A stretch of DNA of 64,000 nucleotides, taken from Nocardioides sp. QY071 (GTDB lineage: Bacteria; Actinomycetota; Actinomycetes; Propionibacteriales; Nocardioidaceae). Within the stretch, counting starts at the first letter, position 1; each line of letters begins with the position of its first letter. The position numbers and the translations under genes are program-made. This document shows, piece after piece, positions 57,265 through 64,000 of the stretch. The notes beneath the pieces are model-generated. The model saw nothing but the letters and a program-made list of their open reading frames with translations. It searched no databases and was not told the DNA's origin. The stretch covers positions 5,394,001 through 5,458,000 of the forward strand of contig NZ_CP124681.1 in assembly GCF_029961765.1 (NCBI RefSeq), in the 5' to 3' direction.

Positions 57265-57887
57265 TCCGGATCGTGCTGGTCGACGACCACCCGGTCGTCC
57301 GGGCCGGGCTGCGTGCCCTCGTCGACGGGCAGGAGGACCTCTGCGTGGTCGGCGAGGCCTCCGGTCTCGACCAGGCGGTCGCGGTGGTCACCGCGGACCG
57401 GCCCGACGTGGTGCTCATGGACCTCAGCCTCGGTGACGGCGAGGCCGGTGGCGCAGAGGTCACCGGCGCGCTGCGGGCGCTGTCCACGCCGCCGGAGGTG
57501 CTGGTGCTGACGACGTACGACACCGAGTCCGACATCCTGCGCGCGCTCGAGGCCGGCGCCCGCGGCTACCTGCTCAAGGACGCCCCGCCCGACGAGCTGT
57601 TCGCAGGCATCCGCGCCACCGCGCGCGGGGAGACCGTGCTGGCTCCGTCGGTCGCCGCGACCTTGGTCCGTCGTACGACGCCCGGCGCGGTCACCATCAC
57701 CGAGCGCGAGGTCGAGGTGCTCGAGCTGCTCTCCCGGGGCCTCGGCAACAAGGAGATGGCCCGCGAGCTGTTCGTGTCCGAGGCGACCGTCAAGTCGCAC
57801 CTCTCGCACATCTACACCAAGCTCGGCGTCGACACCCGGGCCGGCGCCGTCGCCGCCGCCATCGAGCGGCGGATCATCCGCGCCTGA
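57261..57887 (+). CDS. NarL/LuxR-family response regulator
   Basis: A 208-residue regulator with receiver LVDDHPVVRAGLRAL and phospho-acceptor Asp54 (VVLMDLSLGDGEAG). The HTH is TEREVEVLELLSRGLGNKEM then ARELFVSEATVKSHLSHI. GTG start at 57261 overlaps the kinase stop. Targets may include the adjacent secreted propeller/ankyrin pair, which is divergently placed (inference). Confidence 0.93.
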   Translation: MIRIVLVDDHPVVRAGLRALVDGQEDLCVVGEASGLDQAVAVVTADRPDVVLMDLSLGDGEAGGAEVTGALRALSTPPEVLVLTTYDTESDILRALEAGARGYLLKDAPPDELFAGIRATARGETVLAPSVAATLVRRTTPGAVTITEREVEVLELLSRGLGNKEMARELFVSEATVKSHLSHIYTKLGVDTRAGAVAAAIERRIIRA

Positions 57888-57899
57888 GGAGGCACTGTC

Positions 57900-58382
57900 A
57901 TGACCATCTCCACCGAGGACCTGCGCCACCTGGCACGCTGCGTCGAGCTCGCCGAGACCGCCGTCGGTCTCGGCGACGAACCGTTCGGCTCGGTCCTGGT
58001 CGCCGCCGACGGCACCGTGCTGCTCGAGGACCACAACCGGGTCAGCGGCGGCAACGGCACCCAGCACCCCGAGCTCGCGATCGCCCTGTGGGCCGCGGCC
58101 AACGTGCCGGAGGGTGAGCGCCCGGCGCTGACCGTGTACACCTCCGGCGAGCACTGCGCGATGTGCTCGGCCGCCCACGCCTGGGCCGGCCTGGGCCGGA
58201 TCGTCTTCGCGACGTCCACGCCCCAGCTCGTGCAGTGGTACGCCGACCTCGGCCTCCCCGCCTCCCCCGTCACCCCGCTGCGGATCACCGAGGTCGCGCC
58301 CGGGATCCCCGTCGACGGGCCGGTGGAGGAGTTCGCCGAGCGGCTGCGGACGCTGCACGCCCAGCACCACGGCCGCTTGTAA
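57900..58382 (+). CDS. cytidine/deoxycytidylate-type zinc deaminase family protein
   Basis: A 160-residue deaminase fold. Zinc-site residues are His56 with Glu58 (TQHPELAIALW, where HPE replaces the usual HAE) and Cys86/Cys89 (SGEHCAMCSAAHAW). It resembles guanine- or tRNA-adenosine-type nucleoside deaminases. ATG at 57900 with a GGAGG site. Its TAA stop is formed by the left arm of a long inverted repeat. Confidence 0.88.
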   Translation: MTISTEDLRHLARCVELAETAVGLGDEPFGSVLVAADGTVLLEDHNRVSGGNGTQHPELAIALWAAANVPEGERPALTVYTSGEHCAMCSAAHAWAGLGRIVFATSTPQLVQWYADLGLPASPVTPLRITEVAPGIPVDGPVEEFAERLRTLHAQHHGRL

Positions 58383-58455
58383 CTAAGTGTTACAGCACGG
58401 TTCTCCACAACATGCGTCCCATCAGTCCCAATTGCGCGACGTAACACTTAGTTAC
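58379..58455. repeat. 77-bp inverted repeat carrying the stop codons of both flanking genes
   Basis: Perfect 15-base arms GTAACTAAGTGTTAC (58379-58393) and GTAACACTTAGTTAC (58441-58455) enclose 47 bases. The TAA at 58380-58382 ends the deaminase, and the TAA on the other strand at 58454-58452 ends the reductase. The arms share GTAAC...GTTAC ends with the 108-bp family but the interior differs. Function may be bidirectional termination. Confidence 0.85.
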
Positions 58456-59648
58456 ATGAGATCCCCAAGCGGCACCGCCGGGTCCCTGACCGCCTCCGTG
58501 GCCGGTCGACCGACGACCGCACGCAGCGGGCCGATCGCGTCCCAGTCGTTGAGGTGCATCCCGGCGGCCACCCGGTCCTCGCGCAACCACAGCACGCTCG
58601 CCTGCCGGGCGGCCAGGTCGCCGCGGACCACGAGGTCGTCGTACCCGGCACCGTGGCCGACGTACTCCATTCCGAGGTCGTACTGGTCGGTGAAGAAGTA
58701 CGGCAGCCGCGTGTACGGCTCGTCGCTGCCGAGCATCACCCGCGCCGCATGGCTCCCGTGGTGGATGGCGGTGTCCCAATGCTCGACGCGGACGTGGGTG
58801 CCGAGGGTGGGGTGGTCGTGGTTGGCGACGTCGCCTGCGGCGAAGACATGGGGGTCGGGGGTGCGCAGCCAGGCGTCGACGAGGATGCCGTTGTCGACGG
58901 CGAGACCCGCGCGGGCGGCGAGCTCGTCGGTGGGCGAGACACCGACGGCCACGACGAGCAGGTCGGCGACGACGGGGTCGGCGCCCTCGACGTGGACGAC
59001 TGCCTCGCCGTGCTCGTTCTCGACGCCGGCGACCCGGACGCCGAGGCGCAGGTCGACGCCGTGCTCGCGGTGCAGGTCGGCGAACACGGTCGCGATCTCG
59101 TCGCCGAGCACGCGCTGCAGCGGCAGCGGCGCCGACTCGAGGACGGTCACCGAGGCGCCCCGCTGGCGGGCTGCCGAGGCGACCTCGAGGCCGATCCACC
59201 CGGCGCCGATGATCGCGATCCGCGCGCCCTCGCTCAGCCGCTCGCGCAGGGCGAGTGCGTCGTCGAGGGTGCGCAGGTGGAGCACCGGCGCGCCGGAGCC
59301 GTCCGCCATCGGCAGGTGTCGCGGGGTGGCGCCGGTGGCGAGGAGCAGCCGGTCGTAGGGCAGCTCCCCGGACCTGAGCTGCACCCGCCTGCGGTCGAGG
59401 TCGATCGCCGTCGCCACGGTCCCCTCGCGCAGGTCGACCTGGTGCTCGTCGTACCACTCGCGCGGGTGGATCTGGGCCTCGTCCGGCTCCGACGAGCCGA
59501 GGAGCAGTCCCTTCGACAGCGGCGGTCGCTCGTACGGCGGGTGCGGCTCGCCGCCCACGACGACGATGTCGCCCGTGTGCCCCTGCTCGCGCAGCTCGCC
59601 CGCGGCGTTGGCCGCGGCCAGCCCGCCACCGATCACCACGACGTTCAT
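58452..59648 (-). CDS. FAD/NAD(P)-dependent ferredoxin-reductase-type oxidoreductase
   Basis: A 398-residue enzyme. It has FAD motif VVIGGGLAAANAAGELREQG, RPPLSKGLL, the NAD(P) motif IAIIGAGWIGLEVASAARQR and FAAGDVANHDHP. The type is rhodocoxin/putidaredoxin-reductase, electron donor to ferredoxins and P450s. Its start overlaps folE by four bases. It could serve the two P450s in the window, though they are distant. Confidence 0.92.
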   Translation of the reverse strand: MNVVVIGGGLAAANAAGELREQGHTGDIVVVGGEPHPPYERPPLSKGLLLGSSEPDEAQIHPREWYDEHQVDLREGTVATAIDLDRRRVQLRSGELPYDRLLLATGATPRHLPMADGSGAPVLHLRTLDDALALRERLSEGARIAIIGAGWIGLEVASAARQRGASVTVLESAPLPLQRVLGDEIATVFADLHREHGVDLRLGVRVAGVENEHGEAVVHVEGADPVVADLLVVAVGVSPTDELAARAGLAVDNGILVDAWLRTPDPHVFAAGDVANHDHPTLGTHVRVEHWDTAIHHGSHAARVMLGSDEPYTRLPYFFTDQYDLGMEYVGHGAGYDDLVVRGDLAARQASVLWLREDRVAAGMHLNDWDAIGPLRAVVGRPATEAVRDPAVPLGDLM

Positions 59649-60250
59649 CGCCGCCCCCTCGTCAGGTCGAGGAACTCCGCACGGCTGCGGGCGTCGTCGC
59701 GCAGCTGCCCGAACATGGCCGAGGTCAGGGTCCGGGAGCCGGTCGCCCGGGCTCCGCGCAGGCTCATGCAGGTGTGCTGGGCGTCGATGACGACGCCGAC
59801 GCCACGCGGCTCGAGCGCCCGCTGGAGGTGGTCCGCGATCCGCTTGGTCAGGCGCTCCTGGGTCTGGGGCCGGCGGGCGTGGTGGTCGACCATCCGGGCG
59901 AACTTGGACAGCCCCAGGATCCGGCCGCCGGGCAGGTACCCGACGTGTGCGACGCCGACGAACGGCAGCATGTGGTGCTCGCACAGCGACTGCACCGGGA
60001 TGTCCTCGACCAGCACCAGCTCGTCGTACGCGTCGTCGTTGGGGAACGTCGTCAGCTCGAACTCCGGCGGCGAGGTCAGCTCGACCAGCGCGTCGACCAT
60101 CCGGCGCGGGGTGTCGGTGAGGTGTTCGACCGTCAGGTCCAGCCCGAGCGCGGTGAGCAGGTCGACGGCCGCGCGGCGGGCCTCGGTGCGGTCGACCGAG
60201 GGACCGTCGGTGACCACCCGCGGTCGCCACTCACTTTCTAAAACTGTCAC
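59645..60250 (-). CDS. folE: GTP cyclohydrolase I
   Basis: A 201-residue enzyme converting GTP to dihydroneopterin triphosphate, the first step of folate and pterin synthesis. Zinc and active-site residues are visible in VQSLCEHHMLPFVG (Cys90, His92, His93) and QHTCMSLRGARATGS (Cys161). Other motifs are DTPRRMVDALVE and RPQTQERLT. It is somewhat short at the N-terminus but complete. Possible second copy, as it is outside the usual folate gene cluster and coupled to a reductase. Confidence 0.94.
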   Translation of the reverse strand: MTVLESEWRPRVVTDGPSVDRTEARRAAVDLLTALGLDLTVEHLTDTPRRMVDALVELTSPPEFELTTFPNDDAYDELVLVEDIPVQSLCEHHMLPFVGVAHVGYLPGGRILGLSKFARMVDHHARRPQTQERLTKRIADHLQRALEPRGVGVVIDAQHTCMSLRGARATGSRTLTSAMFGQLRDDARSRAEFLDLTRGRR

Positions 60251-60256
60251 GCTTCC

Positions 60257-60287
60257 TATTTAGAGGCTGTGGAGGGCCGTCTGTCAA
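60257..60287 (-). promoter_or_regulatory. probable folE promoter
   Basis: On the minus strand TTGACA (60287-60282) is followed after 18-19 bases by CTAAAT/TAAATA (60263-60257), a near-consensus -35/-10 pair only seven bases before the start codon. The short leader suggests an almost leaderless transcript. It lies in the divergent gap with the pentapeptide gene. Confidence 0.5.
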
Positions 60288-60316
60288 CAGTCGGACCCTG
60301 CCTCCACACTCCTCCC

Positions 60317-60952
60317 ATGGCTGAGCGACGACACGGAACCCCGACCCCGCCGACCGACACGGAGGTCGTCGCCGAGCGCTGGGACGGCGAGGACCTGTCG
60401 GGCCGGAGCTTCGAGCGGGTGGCCTTCGTCGACGTCGACCTGACCGACGTCGTCGCGCGCGGCGCGACGTTCGAGGAGTGCAGCTTCCGCGACTGCGACC
60501 TCAACGGCGCTCGGTTCACCGACACCGGCTTCCTCAACTGCACCTTCACCAAGTCCGCCTTCTTCGGCGCGCGGTTCGAGGGCTGCAAGCTGGTCGGGTC
60601 GATCTTCGACCGGTGCCGGTACGGGCCGGTCGAGGTGGTCGGCGGCAACTGGCAGTTCGTCGGGCTGCCCGGCGCCGACCTGCGGCAGGCCACGATCCGA
60701 CGCGCGAGCTTCCGGGAGGCCGACCTCACCGGCGCCCGGCTCACCGGCGCGACCCTGCACCACGTCGACCTCGGCGGCGCCTGGCTCCACGAGGCCGACC
60801 TGTCCGGGGCCGACCTGCGCGGCTCCGACCTGACCTCGGTCGACCCGGTCGCCGCCTCCCTCGGCAAGGCCGTGATCGACCTCGACCAGGCCGTGGTGCT
60901 GGTGCGCGCCCTCGGCCTGAAGGTGGAGGAGGCGGTGCCGATGGAGTCCTGA
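60317..60952 (+). CDS. pentapeptide-repeat protein
   Basis: A 211-residue right-handed beta-helix of A(D/N)LxX repeats, such as CSFRDCDLNGARFTDTGFLN, AFFGARFEGCKLVGSIFDRC and ADLTGARLTGATLHHVDLGG. ATG 60317 (MAERRHGTPT) lacks a Shine-Dalgarno. Some pentapeptide proteins protect gyrase from quinolones, but this one lacks a characteristic subfamily signature. Function unknown. Confidence 0.88.
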   Translation: MAERRHGTPTPPTDTEVVAERWDGEDLSGRSFERVAFVDVDLTDVVARGATFEECSFRDCDLNGARFTDTGFLNCTFTKSAFFGARFEGCKLVGSIFDRCRYGPVEVVGGNWQFVGLPGADLRQATIRRASFREADLTGARLTGATLHHVDLGGAWLHEADLSGADLRGSDLTSVDPVAASLGKAVIDLDQAVVLVRALGLKVEEAVPMES

Positions 60953-60988
60953 CAACTCCACAACGGACCGGTCCGGCGTGCCGCCGGA

Positions 60989-61582
60989 TCAGTCGAGCCC
61001 GGCCACCGCGGTCGCGGCCCGGTGCAGCTCCTCGCGTACGACGGACGCCGGCACGCCGTTCGCCACGAGGTCGGCCGACGACCGGACCAGCCCGGCCACG
61101 AGCAGCGCGCGGACCCGCGCCTCCTCCGGCGTACGGGCGCCGCCGGCCCGGAGGATGTCGCCGAGCGTGGCGTACAGCTCCCGGTGCCGCTGCCCGAAGT
61201 GGGCGACGATCTCGGGCGAGAGCTCGGGCGCCGCGGCGCTCGCGTCGACCAGGGCGCCGTGCGCCTCGTCGGTGACGAAGTCGAGCTGCACGTCGAGCCA
61301 GGCGTGCAGGCCGGCGGCCGTCGGGCCGAGCTCGTCGACGACCGCTTGCGCGCGGGCGAGGAGCGGGTCCATCTCCCGGTCGAACCAGACCTGGAGGATG
61401 TGCCCCTTCGTCGGGAAGTAGCGATAGAGCGAGGTCCGGCCGAGCCCGACCTCGGCGGCGATGTCGCCGAGCGAGACCGCCGCGACCCCGCGCTCCGCGA
61501 ACAGCCGCTGGGCGGCCTCGACCACGGCGGCCTCCTGCGCGGCGACATGCTCGGCGATGTTCGCGCCGGTGATCCGCGGCAT
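60989..61582 (-). CDS. TetR-family regulator of the adjacent ABC exporter
   Basis: A 197-residue repressor; HTH region VVEAAQRLFAERGVAAVSLG then DIAAEVGLGRTSLYRYFPTK. The C-terminal domain resembles TetR proteins controlling efflux systems. It is the last gene of the FtsX permease - ATPase - TetR run on the minus strand, suggesting autoregulation through the twin dyads at 63433-63477. Confidence 0.9.
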   Translation of the reverse strand: MPRITGANIAEHVAAQEAAVVEAAQRLFAERGVAAVSLGDIAAEVGLGRTSLYRYFPTKGHILQVWFDREMDPLLARAQAVVDELGPTAAGLHAWLDVQLDFVTDEAHGALVDASAAAPELSPEIVAHFGQRHRELYATLGDILRAGGARTPEEARVRALLVAGLVRSSADLVANGVPASVVREELHRAATAVAGLD

Positions 61583-61612
61583 GGCTCTCCTCCCGTGGGT
61601 CGGGTCGGGCGA

Positions 61613-62293
61613 TCAGGTCCTGCTCTCCACCCGGACCACACCCTGGCTGAGGTGCAGGTGGCGGTCCGCCCGGGCGGCCTGGTCCGGGTCGTGGGTGACC
61701 ACCACGGTAGCGGCGCCGACGCGCCGGGCCTCGTCGAGGAGCAGGTCGAGCACGGCCTGACCCCGCTCGGGGTCGAGCGAGGCGGTCGGCTCGTCGGCGA
61801 GCACGACGCTCGGCTCGTTCATCAGCGCGCGAGCGATGCCGACTCGCTGGCGCTCGCCGCCGGACAGCTCGGCGGGCCGGGCGTCGAGGCGGTCGGCCAG
61901 GCCGACGCGGGCGAGCAGGTCGACCGCACGGGCCTTGGCGGCGCTGTCGAGGCTGCCGGCGATGTGGGCGACGATCTCGACCTGCTCGCGGGCGGTGAGT
62001 GCAGGCAGCAGGTTGGGCGACTGGAAAACGATCCCGACCTGGTCGCGGCGCAGCCGGACCCGGCCGCGGTCGGAGAGCGCGCTCGCGTCGCTGCCACCGA
62101 GCAGCACCCGGCCCTCGTCGGGGGCGCGGAGCAGGCCGGCCACCGCGACGAGGGTCGACTTGCCGGAGCCCGAGGCGCCGGTGACCGCGACGGTCTCGCC
62201 CGGCTGGACCTCGAGGTCGAGCCGGTCGAGGAGGACGCGGCGTGTGGTGCCGTCCGGGACGGCGACGGTGATGTTCTCCAGGCGCAGGGACAT
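61613..62293 (-). CDS. ABC transporter ATP-binding protein (MacB/LolD type)
   Basis: A 226-residue ATPase. Walker A is GASGSGKSTLV, the Q-loop is VFQSPNLLPALTAREQV, the signature is LSGGERQRVGIARAL and Walker B is VVLADEPTASLD. It belongs to the MacB/LolD/FtsE class that partners FtsX-like permeases. The permease is 26 bases upstream. Confidence 0.93.
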   Translation of the reverse strand: MSLRLENITVAVPDGTTRRVLLDRLDLEVQPGETVAVTGASGSGKSTLVAVAGLLRAPDEGRVLLGGSDASALSDRGRVRLRRDQVGIVFQSPNLLPALTAREQVEIVAHIAGSLDSAAKARAVDLLARVGLADRLDARPAELSGGERQRVGIARALMNEPSVVLADEPTASLDPERGQAVLDLLLDEARRVGAATVVVTHDPDQAARADRHLHLSQGVVRVESRT

Positions 62294-62319
62294 GGGGTTC
62301 TCCTTCAGCTCGGTCGAGG

Positions 62320-63417
62320 TCAGTCGGCGCTGCGCAGCGCCATGGCGGGGTCGACGGACACCACGTGCCGGATTCCGGCAAGACAGCCGAGCAGGCCGGC
62401 GACGACCAGCAGCCCGAGGGCGGTCAGGGCAGGTCCGGCCGCGAGCCGGAAAGGCACGGCGGTGTTGCCGATGAGCGCACCGACGCCGAACGCGACCAGC
62501 CCGCCCAGCGCCGTGGCGCCGAGGAGCACGACGACCAGCTGCCCGACGGCATCACGGGCCACGTACGCACGCGAGGCGCCGAGAGCCTTGAGCAGCGCGA
62601 TCTGGCGGGCCCGCTGCATGGTCCACACCACGAAGAAGGCGCCGACGATGAGCGCGGAGATGACGAGCAGGAACCACTGGATCATCGACATGGTCTGGGT
62701 CTCACCGGCGTAGCCGGGCGAGCCGGCGTAGGCCTGCTCCTTGGTGACGGTCGCGGTGCCGGCGTCGGCGTCGATCCGCGCGGCCGCGGCCGCGACCGCG
62801 TCGGGGTCGCCCTTCAGCGCGATCGCGGAGAAGCGGCCGCGGGCGTTGTCGCCGTACAGCAGCGACTGCCAGGTCTCGAGGCCGGTGAAGGCGATCTCGA
62901 CGTGGCCGTACGAGCCGGCGTAGGTGAAGCCGAGGACCGGGACCAGCTCGTCGACGCCGACGATGGTCAGCTCGTCACCGACCTCGATCCCCTGCTCCTC
63001 GAACTCGTGGCTGAGCACCAGCCCCGGTGGTCCGGCGAGCGCCTCCTCGGCGTCGTGGCGTGGGGCGAGGAAGGAGCCGGCGGGTACGCCGAACAGCGCG
63101 ATGTCGACCGTCGTACCGCCCTCGGTGCGGGCGTTCACGAAGGAGACGCCGAGCGGCGAGGCCTCGATGCCGTCGACGCCCGACCACCGCTGGAGGTCCT
63201 CGTCGTTGAGCGTGGAGCGGCTGAAGGTCTCCTCCGCGCCTGACTGGAACGCCAGGTGGGTCATGTGCAGGCGGCGCAGGCCGGAGATGCCGTCGTCGAC
63301 GAGCCCGTTGGCCAGGCCGGACAGCATGGTCGCCAGCATCGCCACGAGGGCGATCACCGACCCGACGAGGACGAACCGCCCCCGAGCGACACGCAGCTCC
63401 CTCAGCGCGAGGTACAT
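62320..63417 (-). CDS. FtsX-like ABC transporter permease
   Basis: A 365-residue permease. An N-terminal helix and a large extracytoplasmic MacB-PCD-like domain (residues about 40-235) precede three C-terminal helices (WFLLVISALIVGAFFVVWTM, VVLLGATALGGLVAFGVGAL, ALTALGLLVVAGLLGCLA), the FtsX/MacB layout. ATG 63417 with a GGGAG site was chosen over two GTGs just upstream. It probably exports a lipid, peptide or drug, regulated by the TetR gene of the operon. Confidence 0.88.
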   Translation of the reverse strand: MYLALRELRVARGRFVLVGSVIALVAMLATMLSGLANGLVDDGISGLRRLHMTHLAFQSGAEETFSRSTLNDEDLQRWSGVDGIEASPLGVSFVNARTEGGTTVDIALFGVPAGSFLAPRHDAEEALAGPPGLVLSHEFEEQGIEVGDELTIVGVDELVPVLGFTYAGSYGHVEIAFTGLETWQSLLYGDNARGRFSAIALKGDPDAVAAAAARIDADAGTATVTKEQAYAGSPGYAGETQTMSMIQWFLLVISALIVGAFFVVWTMQRARQIALLKALGASRAYVARDAVGQLVVVLLGATALGGLVAFGVGALIGNTAVPFRLAAGPALTALGLLVVAGLLGCLAGIRHVVSVDPAMALRSAD

Positions 63418-63432
63418 CTCCACCACTCCCTA

Positions 63433-63477
63433 TTTGCAGACACTGTGTCGACATCATAGCGACATGGTGTCTGCAAA
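63433..63477 (-). promoter_or_regulatory. promoter flanked by two inverted operator copies, upstream of the FtsX-ABC-TetR operon
   Basis: TGCAGACACTGTGTCGA (63435-63451) and, on the other strand, TGCAGACACCATGTCGC (63475-63459) are two copies of one dyad (GACAC..TGTC). Together they make an outer repeat TTTGCAGACAC/GTGTCTGCAAA. A TATGAT -10 box on the minus strand (63458-63453) lies exactly between them. This suits repression by a TetR dimer pair. Confidence 0.72.
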
Positions 63478-63493
63478 CAGAGGATCGAGACCT

Positions 63494-63784
63494 TCAGCCC
63501 TTCTGGATCGCCGCCAGGACGGCGTCCAGCTTCGTCTTCAGCTCGGGCACCTCGTCGAGCAGGACGAGCTTCTCGTTGAGGTCGCCCAGCAGCGCCTGCA
63601 CCTCGCCGAGCACCACCTTGGTCTCGGCCAGCGTGGTGTCGACGCTGGTCAGCTTGCCGTCGACGTCGGCCAGCGTGGTGCCGACGGTGCCGAGCGTGGT
63701 GTCGACGTTTCCGAGCGCGGTCTCGGCGCTCTTGAGCACCTTGTCGGCGCGCTTCAGCACGTCGGCGACGGGATTCAGCCCCAT
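63494..63784 (-). CDS. small coiled-coil protein
   Basis: A 96-residue protein made almost wholly of heptad repeats (VDTTLGTVGTTLADVDGKL, then VDTTLAETKVVLGEVQALLG). It lacks cysteines and membrane helices. Similar small proteins in actinobacteria accompany cell-wall or phasin-like genes; I do not recognise this one. The segments beginning VGTTL/VDTTL look like internal duplications. ATG 63784 has AGGAGGATCC upstream. Confidence 0.75.
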   Translation of the reverse strand: MGLNPVADVLKRADKVLKSAETALGNVDTTLGTVGTTLADVDGKLTSVDTTLAETKVVLGEVQALLGDLNEKLVLLDEVPELKTKLDAVLAAIQKG

Positions 63785-63834
63785 GGATCCTCCTTCAGCA
63801 CACGAACAGTGGGCTCACTCTGGCAGGCGGGCCC

Positions 63835-64000
63835 TCAGGCCAGGCGGCCCAGCACGGCCTCGGACTCGACGAGCCCGGCGTCGCTGGGCGCCTCGCCCCG
63901 CCCGAACACCGACTGGCGCTGCTTGGCGCGCCAGGCCAGGTGCGCCTGGGCCGGCCGGTCGTACCCGTAGCGCTCCTGGGCCTGCACCGGCGTCAGCAGC
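63835..64000 (-). CDS. C-terminal end of an unidentified protein (5' part outside window)
   Basis: The last 55 residues only (LLTPVQAQERYGYDRPAQAH, then LAWRAKQRQSVFGRGEAPSD and AGLVESEAVLGRLA), ending at 63835. The reading frame is open to the right edge. Too little is visible to name a family; the coding bias supports a real gene. Confidence 0.6.
   Translation of the reverse strand, partial: LLTPVQAQERYGYDRPAQAHLAWRAKQRQSVFGRGEAPSDAGLVESEAVLGRLA

Noticed and set aside
60241..60316. Riboswitch upstream of folE
   Set aside because: The probable promoter leaves almost no leader, so there is no room for an aptamer.

Overview
The window is very GC-rich and gene-dense. GTG starts are common, and many neighbouring genes overlap by four bases (ATGA or GTGA). 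Gene content includes two cytochrome P450s, F420/flavin-type LLM oxidoreductase, DinB/DUF664, a full kdpFABCDE locus and many TetR and two-component regulators. This fits a high-GC Gram-positive actinobacterium. A dispersed palindromic repeat beginning GGTCTCGTGACGGTCGC is what I associate with Nocardioides genomes, so a Nocardioides-like organism is my best guess (inference). No rRNA, tRNA, CRISPR array, transposase or prophage gene was seen.

Layout. 1-3.3 kb: an operon on the minus strand of an amino-acid permease, an orphan solute-binding lipoprotein and a CBS/DUF294 protein. 3.4-6.4 kb: MFS transporter, nitronate monooxygenase and DinB protein. 6.6-17.4 kb: an organosulfate-utilisation island made of an AtsK-like 2-oxoglutarate dioxygenase, a divergent ROK regulator, a complete family-5 ABC importer, a formylglycine-generating enzyme (FGE) and a Cys-type sulfatase. 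The importer would bring in sulfate esters, FGE would activate the sulfatase, and the sulfatase and dioxygenase would release sulfate or sulfite in the cytoplasm. 17.6-25.3 kb: ABC1 kinase, TetR-P450 operon with twin operators, Dps, DrrAB-type exporter and a second P450. 25.4-31.6 kb: beta-phosphoglucomutase plus GH65 phosphorylase, a two-component system and a kinase-like protein. 31.8-43.3 kb: mixed housekeeping and oxidoreductase genes, a UvrA-like ABC protein and pterin dehydratase. 43.5-52 kb: a decayed permease pseudogene and then the high-affinity potassium operon with its own sensor/regulator pair. 52-64 kb: thioesterase, frameshifted DUF4184 protein, ankyrin lipoprotein with a secreted propeller protein, NarL-type two-component system, deaminase, NAD(P)H reductase with folE, pentapeptide protein, and a TetR-controlled MacB-type ABC exporter.

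The most unusual features are repeats. (i) A palindromic element occurs in intergenic DNA (6436-6608, 8886-8922). It also lies inside three protein-coding genes in the same orientation and the same reading frame, giving related peptides (VEEVAERPSRDA, VEEVAQRPPRDA, VEEAARGRLETS) in linker or N-terminal regions. (ii) Three copies of a hairpin element of exactly 108 bp (5737, 17461, 43395) show a compensatory base change in the stem. (iii) Long perfect hairpins sit at most convergent gene junctions, and some contain the stop codons of the flanking genes.
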